64,000 nucleotides of DNA from Candidatus Acidulodesulfobacterium acidiphilum (GTDB taxonomy: Bacteria > SZUA-79 > Acidulodesulfobacterales > Acidulodesulfobacteraceae), in assembly GCA_008534395.1 (NCBI GenBank), contig SHMQ01000005.1:48851-112850 (forward strand), read 5' to 3'. The notes under the pieces are model-generated. The model saw nothing but the letters and a program-made list of their open reading frames with translations, did no database searches and had not been told where the DNA came from. Shown here piece after piece: positions 50,953-60,054 of the stretch. Each line of letters begins with the position of its first letter. Positions within the stretch are counted from its first letter, which is position 1. The translations under genes and the position numbers were made by a program.

Positions 50953-52458
50953 TTACTCGTTTTCGATGGAAGGTATATAATCTTTATCGTCTTTTTCGTC
51001 TCCGTCGAACTTCGCGGCATCTAGAGTTTTAGATGTTTTTGCGCCGAGAAGCCTCATTTTTTCAAGTCTGGACATTATATTGCCTTTTCCCGACGAAAGA
51101 AGACTTTTTGCGTTATTATAGGATGCGGATGTTTTTTCTATAGAAGTTCCTATATCTTCCATGCTTTTAGCAAAAGAACAAAATTTATCGTAAAGGTTTC
51201 CCGCTAACGTCATCACTTCTGCCGCTTTCTCATGGCTTTTTTCCTGAATCCATAAATTATAAACTATTTTAAGGATTAGCAAAATAATGGAGGGTGTAGC
51301 TATTATAACTTTTTTCCCGTATGCGTATGTCAAAAGATCCCTGTCGTAGTTTACGGCGGCTGTATAAGCAAACTCTATCGGTATAAACATAATAACCGAA
51401 TCTAAACTTTTTAATCCGTATAGGGCTGTATATTTTTTGTCGCTTAACTCGTTTATGTGTCTTTTAATCGAAAGAATATGCGATTTAAGAAATTTTTCGG
51501 GGTCGTCATCCGAATTAGAATCGGATTTAATGTAAACCGCCGAAGAATCTGCGCCGTTTCCGTATGCCAAACTCATATATTTTTCGTAATCCGTTAAAGA
51601 AACTTTTGAGTCTATAATTAAATCCCTATCCTTTGGAAGATGCACTATAACGTCCGGCCTTAAATTTATTTTTTCGTCCATTTCGTTTACGGTTTTTACG
51701 GTCTTCTGGATTTCATACTGTATTCCTTCGATTAATTCGGAATATTCCAAAAGCTGTTCCAGTATCATCTCGCCCCAGTCGCCCTGAACCTTTCCGCTGC
51801 CTCTTAGCGCAGAAGTAAGATTGTCGGTCGTCTGCTTCATGACGTCTTGGGTATCTATGAGTTTTTTAATTTCGTTTTGAAGCGAAAACCTCTGTTTAGA
51901 CTCCTTATCGTAAGTTTCCTCCACCTTTTTTTGAAACTCCAGAATCTTTTCGGAAAGAGGGTTAAGTATGCCGCTAATGCTGTCTTTATTGATTTCTATA
52001 AGTTTTTTACTTTTTTCTTCTAGTATTTTTGAAGACAAATTTTCGGAAAGATTTTCAAAAGCCTGTTTAAAATCAAGAAATTCATCTTTTTGACGTTTTA
52101 ATCTGTCTTCGTAATCGGATTTAATATTTTCAATCTTTTCAAGCAGGTTTTTGTTTTCGGTCGATATTTCAGAAATTTTTACAGACAGATTTTTGTTTTC
52201 TTCCCTAAGATTTTCGGTTAGAACGGCGGCAGAATTAAGCTCCGCGCCTAAAACCTCAAGCCTGCCGTTTAAAGATTTAGCCTCTTCTTCCAGCGTTATA
52301 TTTTGCTTTATAAGACCGTCCTTTTCATCTCGGCTTGTGTCTATTAATCCGTCTATCGTCTTTTTGCTTTTTTTTACATACGAAGCAAAATAAACGGCAA
52401 GCGCAATCGAAGCCGCAAAAAAAATAACAAACAGCGATAAAAATAGGTAAGTAAGCAT
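50953..52458 (-). CDS. rmuC: DNA recombination protein RmuC
   Basis: 501 residues: N-terminal membrane anchor (about 5-28), long coiled coil (about 30-180) and a PD-(D/E)xK-like nuclease domain containing GSGKVQGDWGEMILEQLLE (about 216-234), PDVIVHLPKDRDLIIDSK (with catalytic Asp/Lys) and the helical end typical of RmuC. The acidic C-terminal tail extends the usual length. RmuC limits inversions and recombination at short repeats. It starts 8 bp after pyrKD ends. Confidence 0.92.
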   Translation of the reverse strand: MLTYLFLSLFVIFFAASIALAVYFASYVKKSKKTIDGLIDTSRDEKDGLIKQNITLEEEAKSLNGRLEVLGAELNSAAVLTENLREENKNLSVKISEISTENKNLLEKIENIKSDYEDRLKRQKDEFLDFKQAFENLSENLSSKILEEKSKKLIEINKDSISGILNPLSEKILEFQKKVEETYDKESKQRFSLQNEIKKLIDTQDVMKQTTDNLTSALRGSGKVQGDWGEMILEQLLEYSELIEGIQYEIQKTVKTVNEMDEKINLRPDVIVHLPKDRDLIIDSKVSLTDYEKYMSLAYGNGADSSAVYIKSDSNSDDDPEKFLKSHILSIKRHINELSDKKYTALYGLKSLDSVIMFIPIEFAYTAAVNYDRDLLTYAYGKKVIIATPSIILLILKIVYNLWIQEKSHEKAAEVMTLAGNLYDKFCSFAKSMEDIGTSIEKTSASYNNAKSLLSSGKGNIMSRLEKMRLLGAKTSKTLDAAKFDGDEKDDKDYIPSIENE

Positions 52459-52465
52459 TTTAAAT

Positions 52466-54574
52466 TTAGCGCCTGTCGTGCGCTAATCCTATAATTTGAT
52501 AAATATCGTCAAATCCGTTTTCCGCCAAATAATTTTTTAATCCGGCGGAAATTTCCGGTATTATTTTTGGATTTACGAAAGAGTAAGTTCCCACGGCTAC
52601 GGCGGTAGCTCCGGCGAGAAAAAATTCAACCGCATCCTGCCACGAACTTATGCCGCCCATTCCTATAACGGGGATTCTTACGGCATTATAAACGTCGCCG
52701 ACAAGCTTAATGGCGACGGGTTTAACGGCCGCTCCGGAAAGGCCTCCGTAACCCCTGCTAAGTTTGAATTTTTTGGTTTTTATGTCTATGCTAGCCGCAG
52801 GCAAGGTATTTATCAAAGAAATAATATCTGCTCCGGCTTTTTCGCAAACTTCGGCTATAAAAGATATATCGTTTACCATAGGGGTCAACTTTACTATTAA
52901 AGGAATTTTTCCGCCGGTACTTTCCTTGACGGAAGAAACGAGTTCATATACTACTTCCGGATCGGAACCGAAAGACCTGCCGCCTTCTTTTATATTCGGG
53001 CATGAGATGTTTGCTTCTATAGCGCTAATACCTTCCGTTTCCCCCAATTTTTTTGCGAGCTCTGCGTATTCTTCTATACTGCTCCCGTAAAAATTAACTA
53101 TTACCGGTTTATTTAAAGTTTTTAAAAAAGGCATTTTAGCTTCTATAAATTTATCGTATCCGACGTTCTGAAGCCCTATCGAATTAATCATGCCGCATGA
53201 AGTTTCGCAAATTCTGGGCATTTCGTTCCCTTTAGAAGGACTGAGGGATATTCCTTTGGTAACAAGCGCTCCGAAATTATTATATTCTATTATTTCAAAG
53301 AATTCTTCTCCATATCCGAACGTACCTGAAGCAGGCATAACGGGATAGTCTAATTTTAGGTTTCCGAGTTTTACCGAAATATCGGGAGAAACAATTTTAA
53401 CGCCGTCTTTGAGCGATGAATATGCGGAAGCGTTGCTTCGTTCAACTATCGAAGACTGCTCTGCGGCGGTTTCGCGGCCTTTACCCGTTTTTCCCGCTTT
53501 GTTTATAGAACTTGATGGATTTTCGTTTTCGGAAATGAAAATTTCGGAGGCGTAAAAAACGGGGCCGTCCTTACATACTCTTTTATACTGAAATTCAACG
53601 CTTTTGCCGCTGACGCCGGAATTTGCGCCGTCGTTTATGCCGTCACATACAGGGGGTTCCGATATGTTATCTTTAATATTATCGGTTTCGGATATATCTT
53701 CATTTAAGTTTTTATTAACGGAAGATTTGGATATATTGCCGGCATTATTATCGGGTTTAGTTTTAACTACGCATCCTAAACATACGCCTATACCGCATCC
53801 GAAACTTTCTTCAAGCGATACCTGCAGTTTTCCGGAAAGTCCGTCCGTATATAATCTGGAAATTAGCGAATTAAGCATAGGTTTAGGTCCGCAGGCATAA
53901 AAAGACGTATTTTCTAAATTTTTATAAACGTCTATATTTTCGTAAAGCAGATCTACGATACTGCCTTTGTAGCCGAAAGAGCCGTCGTCGGTAGCAAAGT
54001 AAACTTCGTCGAACATAGCATGAATGCTGTGCCTGAAATAAAGTTCTTCGGCTTTTTTAGCTCCGTAGTATAAAACGGTTTTAACATAATTTACTGAATT
54101 TTCGGAATTTACCGATTCCTCGTCCTGCACCGTAGATTGAGCGTCTGCAGATAACGATTCTCCTAAAAAAAGCGGAATAGTATTCAAAGGCGCTATACCT
54201 ATACCTCCTGCAATAAGAACGTTAATACCCGCGTTTTTGTTTTTTTTATTTAAACTAAATCCGTTTCCCAAAGGACCCGTAACGTCTAAATAAGTTCCTT
54301 CCTTAATATTGCTCAATATCTCCGTGCCTTTTCCGAAAACTCTGTATAAAATTTCAAATTCCGAATCGTTAAATTTATTGAATATCGAAAAAGGCCTGCT
54401 CAAAAGAGGATTCAGTCCGTCGGGGTTAATTTTAACCATAACAAACTGCCCCGGTTTAAAATTTGCCGCGATAAAATCGTTTTTTATTCTTAAAATATAA
54501 GTGCCTTCGGTATCTTTTATTTTTCTATTTACGGTAACGAGACATTTTTCGCTTACGATTCTTTTACCATGCAT
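52466..54574 (-). CDS. pyrKD: PyrK-PyrD fusion: dihydroorotate dehydrogenase with electron-transfer subunit
   Basis: 702 residues. Residues 1-350 are PyrK (ferredoxin-reductase type FAD/NAD domain: RPFSIFN at about 63, LIAGGIGIAPL at about 122, and [2Fe-2S] ligands C260, C265, C268, C334). Residues about 385-702 are class 1B PyrD (VMPASGTFGYG, NISCPNIKEGG with catalytic C525, GMGGISSWQDA). In Gram-positive bacteria these are separate genes. The [2Fe-2S] loop between C268 and C334 holds 65 residues instead of the usual 10-15. Uses NAD+ for pyrimidine synthesis. Confidence 0.9.
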   Translation of the reverse strand: MHGKRIVSEKCLVTVNRKIKDTEGTYILRIKNDFIAANFKPGQFVMVKINPDGLNPLLSRPFSIFNKFNDSEFEILYRVFGKGTEILSNIKEGTYLDVTGPLGNGFSLNKKNKNAGINVLIAGGIGIAPLNTIPLFLGESLSADAQSTVQDEESVNSENSVNYVKTVLYYGAKKAEELYFRHSIHAMFDEVYFATDDGSFGYKGSIVDLLYENIDVYKNLENTSFYACGPKPMLNSLISRLYTDGLSGKLQVSLEESFGCGIGVCLGCVVKTKPDNNAGNISKSSVNKNLNEDISETDNIKDNISEPPVCDGINDGANSGVSGKSVEFQYKRVCKDGPVFYASEIFISENENPSSSINKAGKTGKGRETAAEQSSIVERSNASAYSSLKDGVKIVSPDISVKLGNLKLDYPVMPASGTFGYGEEFFEIIEYNNFGALVTKGISLSPSKGNEMPRICETSCGMINSIGLQNVGYDKFIEAKMPFLKTLNKPVIVNFYGSSIEEYAELAKKLGETEGISAIEANISCPNIKEGGRSFGSDPEVVYELVSSVKESTGGKIPLIVKLTPMVNDISFIAEVCEKAGADIISLINTLPAASIDIKTKKFKLSRGYGGLSGAAVKPVAIKLVGDVYNAVRIPVIGMGGISSWQDAVEFFLAGATAVAVGTYSFVNPKIIPEISAGLKNYLAENGFDDIYQIIGLAHDRR

Positions 54575-55134
54575 AAAGCATCTTCTCCGTCGTCTTCATA
54601 ATAGTTTTTTCTTAACATAAATATCTTAAACCCGAATTTTTTATATAAATTAATTGCGGCAATGTTTGAGGTTCTGACTTCAAGAAAGAAATGTTTTATT
54701 CCGGCTTCCGAATTTTTTTTTATTACCCTGCTTAACATCAGAGAGCCTATGCCTTTAGACTGCATTTCTTTGGAAACCGTGATATCGAGTATATGCATTT
54801 CGTCTATAACGTTATAATAAATAAAAAAACCGACGATTAATGATTGTAATCCTATTTTTAAGGCGGGTTCAATATCTTTTTCGGTGAATTTTTTTAAAGC
54901 AAGACGCTTATCGCCGCCGTCCGCAGAGCCGGAATCGGAATAACATATTAAAAAACCCGAACCTTCGCGTTTTAATTCTTCGTCAAACATTGTTCTGTTC
55001 CATATGGTCTGAGAAGACTGCATATGTATATCGAACATCCTACCGATGAGATATTCGGCTAGAATATCGTTCTCATCGTTATTTGCAGAAGAAGACCGTT
55101 TTAACTCTTTCAAATCTAAAAAATTTATTTTCAC
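54553..55134 (-). CDS. rimI: Ribosomal-protein-alanine N-acetyltransferase (RimI-like)
   Basis: 193 residues of the GNAT fold: LDITVSKEMQSKGIGSLMLSR (motif A with QSKGIG acetyl-CoA loop at about 128-133), EVRTSNIAAINLYKKFGF and the final YYEDDGEDALCM typical of RimI. It is longer than E. coli RimI (148) by an N-terminal 40 residues of helical sequence with no assigned role. It overlaps pyrKD by 22 bp, so is co-transcribed. Confidence 0.88.
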   Translation of the reverse strand: MKINFLDLKELKRSSSANNDENDILAEYLIGRMFDIHMQSSQTIWNRTMFDEELKREGSGFLICYSDSGSADGGDKRLALKKFTEKDIEPALKIGLQSLIVGFFIYYNVIDEMHILDITVSKEMQSKGIGSLMLSRVIKKNSEAGIKHFFLEVRTSNIAAINLYKKFGFKIFMLRKNYYEDDGEDALCMVKES

Positions 55135-55140
55135 GTGCTT

Positions 55141-55968
55141 CTAATAATTAATAATATCTTTATACGCCATTTTATTTCGGTTTTCCATAAACGGCCAGTT
55201 TTTTCTTGCCGATTTGACTTCATCGGTATCGATATTATAAATAACGGCGCATTCATTTATTCCGGCAAAGTCGTTTATTATACTTCCGTCGGGCGAGACA
55301 CAAAAAGACTTTCCATAAAAATCTAAAGGCTTATCCCTTCCTACCCTGTTAACCCTTAAGATATACAAACCGTTAAGAAAAGCCGAGGCAGAAATAGACA
55401 AAAACCATTTGCCGTTAGTATTAAAAGCGGATGCCGTCGGCGCAAAAATAATATCCGCTCCTTTAAGCGCTAAAATCCTTGAAGATTCCGGGTAAAAATT
55501 ATCCCAGCCCATCTGTATCCCAATATTGCCGTATTTAGTTTTAAAAACCGGAATTTCGTCGCCGCTTGAAAAATAAGACTTTTCTTTATAATATTCTAAT
55601 TCCGGAAGGTGAATCTTGCGATAAACGCCGACAATTCCGCCTTCTTCGTCGATAACGGCGGAACTGTTGTAATATTTGTTTTCTAATTTTTCAAAAAAAG
55701 GAACTATTGTTACTATATTAAATCTTTTTGCCTGCTCTCTGAACAAACTTATAGTTTTTCCGTTTAAATCTTCGGCTGTTTTATAATGCGCGTCCATATT
55801 GTCGGGAGAATTATTCTGCAGAAACCAGTTCATTAAAAAAAGCTCTGGAAAGCAGACTATGCCGGCTTTATTTTTTGCCGCCATAGCCAAAAAATCTATA
55901 GCTTTCAATGCGGATGAATGTATATCCGCAGAAGGAGACATCTGTACGCCGCAAATTTTAATTCTCAT
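55141..55968 (-). CDS. Nitrilase-superfamily protein lacking the catalytic cysteine
   Basis: 275 residues from ATG 55968 (the frame runs on to 56019; MRIKICGVQMSP is the usual N-terminus). Two residues of the Glu-Lys-Cys triad are present (E42 in CFPELFL, K118 in YRKIHLPE), but where family members have an ICWD-type nucleophile this protein reads IQMGWDNFYPE, with G154 (GGC, one base from TGC) at 55507-55509. It would be inactive as an amidase or nitrilase; it may be a pseudoenzyme or the nucleophile may have been lost. Fold and length are otherwise normal. Follows rimI in reverse order by 6 bp. Confidence 0.82.
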   Translation of the reverse strand: MRIKICGVQMSPSADIHSSALKAIDFLAMAAKNKAGIVCFPELFLMNWFLQNNSPDNMDAHYKTAEDLNGKTISLFREQAKRFNIVTIVPFFEKLENKYYNSSAVIDEEGGIVGVYRKIHLPELEYYKEKSYFSSGDEIPVFKTKYGNIGIQMGWDNFYPESSRILALKGADIIFAPTASAFNTNGKWFLSISASAFLNGLYILRVNRVGRDKPLDFYGKSFCVSPDGSIINDFAGINECAVIYNIDTDEVKSARKNWPFMENRNKMAYKDIINY

Positions 55969-56070
55969 ATGCCCGATTCTAAATTTTAAATAATTATAAA
56001 AATTACAAAATATATACAATATATAATATTATATATTGTATATATTATTTAATATATTTACAATCTGCCG

Positions 56071-57912
56071 TCAAGCCTTAAGAAGTCCTCTGGATTCTTT
56101 TTTTCTGTCGTTCTCCGTTAATATTTTTTTTCTAAGGCGTATAGATTTAGGCGTAAACTCTACAAGTTCGTCGTCTTCTATGAATTCTAAGGCATATTCT
56201 ATCGACAGCCTTATAGGCGGAGTAAGCGTTATCATTTCGTCGGATGCCTTCGACCTCATATTTGTAAGCTGTTTTTTCTTGCAGGGATTTACCGTTATAT
56301 CTCCGGGCTTGGAATGTATTCCTATTATCATCCCTTCATAAACTTCGTCCTGCGGAGAAACGAAAAGGCTTCCTCTGTCCTGTAGATTATATAAACCGTA
56401 AGAGTTGGCTTCTCCGTTTTCCATGGAAATCATTACTCCGTTTTTCCTGGGGGAAATATCGAAAGCATATTCGTCGAACTTATAAAAATTATGGTTCATC
56501 GTGCCGGTACCTTTAGTCATAGTGAGAAATTCATTATGAAATCCCATTATGCTTCTTGAAGGTATTACAAACTCAAGGTAGGTATTGCCGTTATCGTCCT
56601 TAGTCATATCGAGAAGATTGCCTTTCATGGATGAAAGCCTTTCGAGCACTCCGCCGGTAAATTCGTCTTTTACCGTGATATACAAAAGCTCGTACGGCTC
56701 CATTTTCTTTCCGTCTATCTCTTTTATTACGCCTTTAGGTTTAGAAACGGCAAACTCAAAACCTTCTCTTCTCATTTTTTCGATTAAAATAGAAAGATGA
56801 AGAAGACCTCTGCCGTAAACGTCGAATACCGTTTCGTCTCCTGTTTCGACGACTTTTAATCCGACGTTGTTAGAGACTTCCTTAAACAGCCTTTCCCTTA
56901 ACTGCCTCGTAGTTACCAATTTTCCCTCTTTTCCGCAAAAAGGGCTTTTGTTTACTATGAAGTTAACGAGTATTACAGGTTCGTCTATTTTTATTCTCTG
57001 CAAAGGCGCTATCGGTTTGTCGTTAACTATATAATCTCCGGCATTTACGCCGGTCAAACCTGCTACTAAAGCAATGTCGCCCTCGTTAATTTCATCGGTT
57101 TCCGTTCTTTTTAATCCGTCGAAAAGAAAAATCTTGTTAGGTTTTGTTTTTATCAATTCATCCTTGGCATTATAAAGATAAACCGAATCGTTTACTTTAA
57201 GTTTTCCGGCCTTAACTATGCCGATAGCCGTAGCTCCGAGAAAATCGTCGTGGCCTATGCTCGTGACTAAAAATTCAAGTTCCGGTTTATTAAGTATGGG
57301 CGGATGAGGTATAAAATCTATTATTGCATCGAAAAGTGGATTAAGCTTGTCTTTAAACCTTTCCTCTCCTTGAACTTTTAAATCTTTAATAGCGTAACCT
57401 TCTTTTGCGGAAGCATAAATTACCGGAAAATCTAAATTTACGTTTTCCCCGCCGAGTTCCAAAAAAAGATCGTAAACCATTTCCAGTACTTCTTCCGGTC
57501 TCGCTCCGGGTCTGTCTATTTTATTAATGACAAGAAGTACGTGAAGGTTGTATTCAAAGCATTTTTTAAGAATAAATCTGGTCTGCGGCATAGGTCCGTC
57601 GAAAGCGTCTACTAAAAGCAGAACTCCGTCCACCATTGCAAGCACTCTTTCTACTTCACTGCCGAAATCTCCGTGGCCGGGAGTATCTACTATGTTTATT
57701 CTGTAATCTTTATATTTAATGCCGGTGCATTTCGATAAAATAGTTATTCCTCTTTCTTTTTCTAATTCGTCGCTGTCCATCGCCCTTTCGGAAAGAGCCT
57801 CGAAGTCTCTTTTGCTTATACTTTCCTTTAACATTTTGTCGATAAGAGTCGTTTTACCGTGATCGACGTGGGCAACTACGGCTATATTTCTAATTTTTTC
57901 TTGAAAATTCAA
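56071..57912 (-). CDS. typA: Ribosome-associated GTPase TypA/BipA
   Basis: 613 residues. EF-G-like GTPase: P-loop AHVDHGKT (14-21), DTPGHGDFG (about 76), NKID (about 130), then EF-G domains and the TypA C-terminal domain ending [15 protein letters not shown]. The length and C-terminal sequence separate it from EF-G and LepA. It aids ribosome assembly and stress adaptation. Ribosome binding site GGAGGAT upstream; transcribed alone. Confidence 0.97.
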   Translation of the reverse strand: MNFQEKIRNIAVVAHVDHGKTTLIDKMLKESISKRDFEALSERAMDSDELEKERGITILSKCTGIKYKDYRINIVDTPGHGDFGSEVERVLAMVDGVLLLVDAFDGPMPQTRFILKKCFEYNLHVLLVINKIDRPGARPEEVLEMVYDLFLELGGENVNLDFPVIYASAKEGYAIKDLKVQGEERFKDKLNPLFDAIIDFIPHPPILNKPELEFLVTSIGHDDFLGATAIGIVKAGKLKVNDSVYLYNAKDELIKTKPNKIFLFDGLKRTETDEINEGDIALVAGLTGVNAGDYIVNDKPIAPLQRIKIDEPVILVNFIVNKSPFCGKEGKLVTTRQLRERLFKEVSNNVGLKVVETGDETVFDVYGRGLLHLSILIEKMRREGFEFAVSKPKGVIKEIDGKKMEPYELLYITVKDEFTGGVLERLSSMKGNLLDMTKDDNGNTYLEFVIPSRSIMGFHNEFLTMTKGTGTMNHNFYKFDEYAFDISPRKNGVMISMENGEANSYGLYNLQDRGSLFVSPQDEVYEGMIIGIHSKPGDITVNPCKKKQLTNMRSKASDEMITLTPPIRLSIEYALEFIEDDELVEFTPKSIRLRKKILTENDRKKESRGLLKA

Positions 57913-57943
57913 TTATTTATCCTCCGATTTTTTTAAATAAAAA

Positions 57944-57975
57944 TACCCCAATAAATTTAATTTATTTACTGGGGT
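57944..57975 (-). terminator. Terminator of the cold-shock gene
   Basis: TACCCC/GGGGTA stem with an AT-rich continuation (one bulge), followed on the minus strand by TATTTTTATTT. It sits 131 bp after the csp stop and 32 bp upstream of typA, and would end the cold-shock transcript. Confidence 0.65.
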
Positions 57976-58105
57976 AAATGATTTTAAAACGGTATGCTTT
58001 TATTCGCTTGCTAACTTATATATATTATAATTTTTATTATTTTTTAATTATATTATTTTTAATGCAAGTGGCGCGCATACTCCGCTTAAAACGATAAACT
58101 AAGGA

Positions 58106-58309
58106 TTAACCCTTGGTTACGTTGACAGCCTGCGGTCCTTTTGCACCGTTGGTGATTTCGAACTCTACTTTCTGTCCTTCCGTTAAGGTTTTAAAACCGT
58201 CCTGCGAAATTGCAGAATAATGAACGAAAACATCAGGTCCATTTTCCTGTTCGATAAAACCAAAACCTTTACTGTCGTTAAACCACTTCACTTTCCCTTG
58301 GTACCTCAT
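58106..58309 (-). CDS. cspA: Cold-shock protein (CspA family)
   Basis: 67 residues of the CSD: RNP1 KGFGFIE (14-20) and RNP2 VFVHY (27-31), WF at 9-10, and GPQAVNV near the end. It binds single-stranded RNA/DNA and melts mRNA structures at low temperature. The start has GGAG 9 bp upstream, with a hairpin-bearing leader (58332-58358). Confidence 0.97.
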   Translation of the reverse strand: MRYQGKVKWFNDSKGFGFIEQENGPDVFVHYSAISQDGFKTLTEGQKVEFEITNGAKGPQAVNVTKG

Positions 58310-58331
58310 ACTTAACTTCTCCTTGAATCTT

Positions 58332-58358
58332 AAGCCGCTGTTTAAATAACGACGGCTT
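58332..58358 (-). promoter_or_regulatory. Hairpin in the 5' leader of the cold-shock gene
   Basis: AAGCCG/CGGCTT stem with a 13-base loop in the transcribed leader, 23 bp upstream of the ATG and just before the GGAG ribosome binding site. Cold-shock mRNAs carry structured leaders that regulate stability and translation; this is a short candidate, shorter than that of E. coli cspA. Confidence 0.5.
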
Positions 58359-58453
58359 GTAAATTAATAATATCGGCTTTTATCTAAACAACTAGATAAA
58401 ATAACCGTAATACAAAGTTTAAACTACTGCATAAATAATGTCAAGCTATTTTT

Positions 58454-59218
58454 TTAACTGCTGTTTTTAACTCCGTATTTCCTTTGACGTACGACTTCAT
58501 ATGCGGCAACCGCAAAACTTACGGATGCGTTAAGGGAATTAACGCCTCGTTCCATCGGAATTTTTAAAATCCTGTCGCAGTTTTCGGCAGTAAGACGCCT
58601 TAAACCGCTTCCTTCGGAACCTACGACTAATGCTAAGGGCAGGTTAAAATCCATATCGTATACAGTATCTTCCGCATCCCCCGAAAGTCCGGCTACCCAT
58701 ATGCCTCTCTTTTTTAAATCCGCTATAGTTCTGGAAATATTCACGACGCGGACCACGGCGACATAAAATAAGGCTCCCTGAGAAACATAAGCCGCCGAAG
58801 AAGTTATACCGACGGAATTTGCCTTAGGTATTATAATTCCGGATACTCCTGCTCCGTTTGCAGTTCTTATTATCGAGCCGAGATTCTGAGGGTCGGTTAT
58901 TTCGTCCAAAATTAGATAAAACGGTTTGCCTGTATTTTGTTCGGATTTATTTAATAAATTTTCATAATCCGATTCGGTATATTCGGCAACGGCGGCTATG
59001 CCCTTTATGAAAGCTTCCTTGCCGAACTCTTGCAGAAAAGAGGCATCTTTTTTTGAATAAATATTTATATTTTTATCTTTTGCGATATTAATAAAGCTTT
59101 TATCCGCTATGCCGCTTTTGTATTTTTTTTCAGTTATATAAACGCTGCCGCCTTTTTTAATACTGCCCGAAAGAATTGCTTCCCTGACCGTATTTACGCC
59201 GTAAACTATTAATTTCAT
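58454..59218 (-). CDS. rlmB: 23S rRNA 2'-O-methyltransferase RlmB-like (SpoU family)
   Basis: 254 residues with an N-terminal L30-like substrate-binding domain (about 1-95) and a C-terminal SPOUT domain. The three motifs are LDEITDPQNLGSIIRTANGAG (about 105-125), GSEGSGLRRL (about 205) and NSLNASVSFAVAAYE (about 228-242). It methylates a guanosine of 23S rRNA or a related tRNA site. Its start overlaps the TGA of pyrF by 4 bp (59215-59218). Confidence 0.93.
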   Translation of the reverse strand: MKLIVYGVNTVREAILSGSIKKGGSVYITEKKYKSGIADKSFINIAKDKNINIYSKKDASFLQEFGKEAFIKGIAAVAEYTESDYENLLNKSEQNTGKPFYLILDEITDPQNLGSIIRTANGAGVSGIIIPKANSVGITSSAAYVSQGALFYVAVVRVVNISRTIADLKKRGIWVAGLSGDAEDTVYDMDFNLPLALVVGSEGSGLRRLTAENCDRILKIPMERGVNSLNASVSFAVAAYEVVRQRKYGVKNSS

Positions 59219-60054
59219 ATTTTTTGCGTCTTGACGTTGTTTTTTATATCGGCATAAATTTTATCGAAAGCATAGGCGGGATCCGCAGCTCCGGTTATTT
59301 CTCTGCCTATTACTATATAATCGGCTCCGGCGTTAAAAGCCTCGGAAGGCGTCATTACTCTTTTCTGGTCGTCTTTGGAATTATTAGCGCAGTTCGTTAT
59401 TTTATTACCGCTTCCGGTTTTCGTTCTTATGCCGGGCGTTAAGGTTTTGAAATCGTTCCCGAACGTTTTTTTTATATTTGACGATTCGTGACCGGAACAC
59501 ACTACGCCGTCCAGTTTTGAAATTTTAGCCAGCATGGCTAAATGAATTGCTAAAGCGGAAGATGCGCTGTTTTTGCTAACTCTGCATTCATTGCCTTTTC
59601 CTTGCATAACTTCTTCATAATCCTTATTATAATCGTAAAAAATCCGATTTATATCGCCGTCCGAAAGGCTGGTCAAAACCGTAACCGCTATAATATCTAT
59701 ATGCCTGCCTGCATCTTCCGATGCTTCGTCTGCCGCTTTTTTTGCGGCGGACATCATTTCCGTTCCACCGGAAGCATGCACGTTTATTATATCTGCGCCT
59801 AATCTACCCGCCGCTTTTACTGCTTTATAAACGGTATTCGGAATATCGTGGTATTTAAGGTCTAAAAAAACTTTACATCCGCGTTCCTTGATAAATTTAA
59901 CGCTTTTTTCTCCGCAAGAAGTAAAGAGTTCGAATCCGACTTTATAAAAAAAAGCTCTTCCTTCAAGTTTATCTAATAAATTTTTTACCGGTTTTAAATC
60001 GCCGTAATCTAAAGCAATTATTATTTTATCGTTGAAATTTACGGAATTCTTCAT
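59215..60054 (-). CDS. pyrF: Orotidine-5'-phosphate decarboxylase
   Basis: 279 residues, TIM barrel. Catalytic triad of the D-x-K-x-x-D motif: D65-L-K67-Y-H-D70; N-terminal IIALDYGDLKPVKNLL, and phosphate-binding GREITGAADP near the end. About 45 residues longer than most (230-240) owing to an insertion near 150-165 (EVMQGKGNECRVSKNS) and a loop near 220-233. Last step of UMP synthesis, so it fits with pyrKD in the same region. ATGA overlap with rlmB. Confidence 0.95.
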   Translation of the reverse strand: MKNSVNFNDKIIIALDYGDLKPVKNLLDKLEGRAFFYKVGFELFTSCGEKSVKFIKERGCKVFLDLKYHDIPNTVYKAVKAAGRLGADIINVHASGGTEMMSAAKKAADEASEDAGRHIDIIAVTVLTSLSDGDINRIFYDYNKDYEEVMQGKGNECRVSKNSASSALAIHLAMLAKISKLDGVVCSGHESSNIKKTFGNDFKTLTPGIRTKTGSGNKITNCANNSKDDQKRVMTPSEAFNAGADYIVIGREITGAADPAYAFDKIYADIKNNVKTQKI

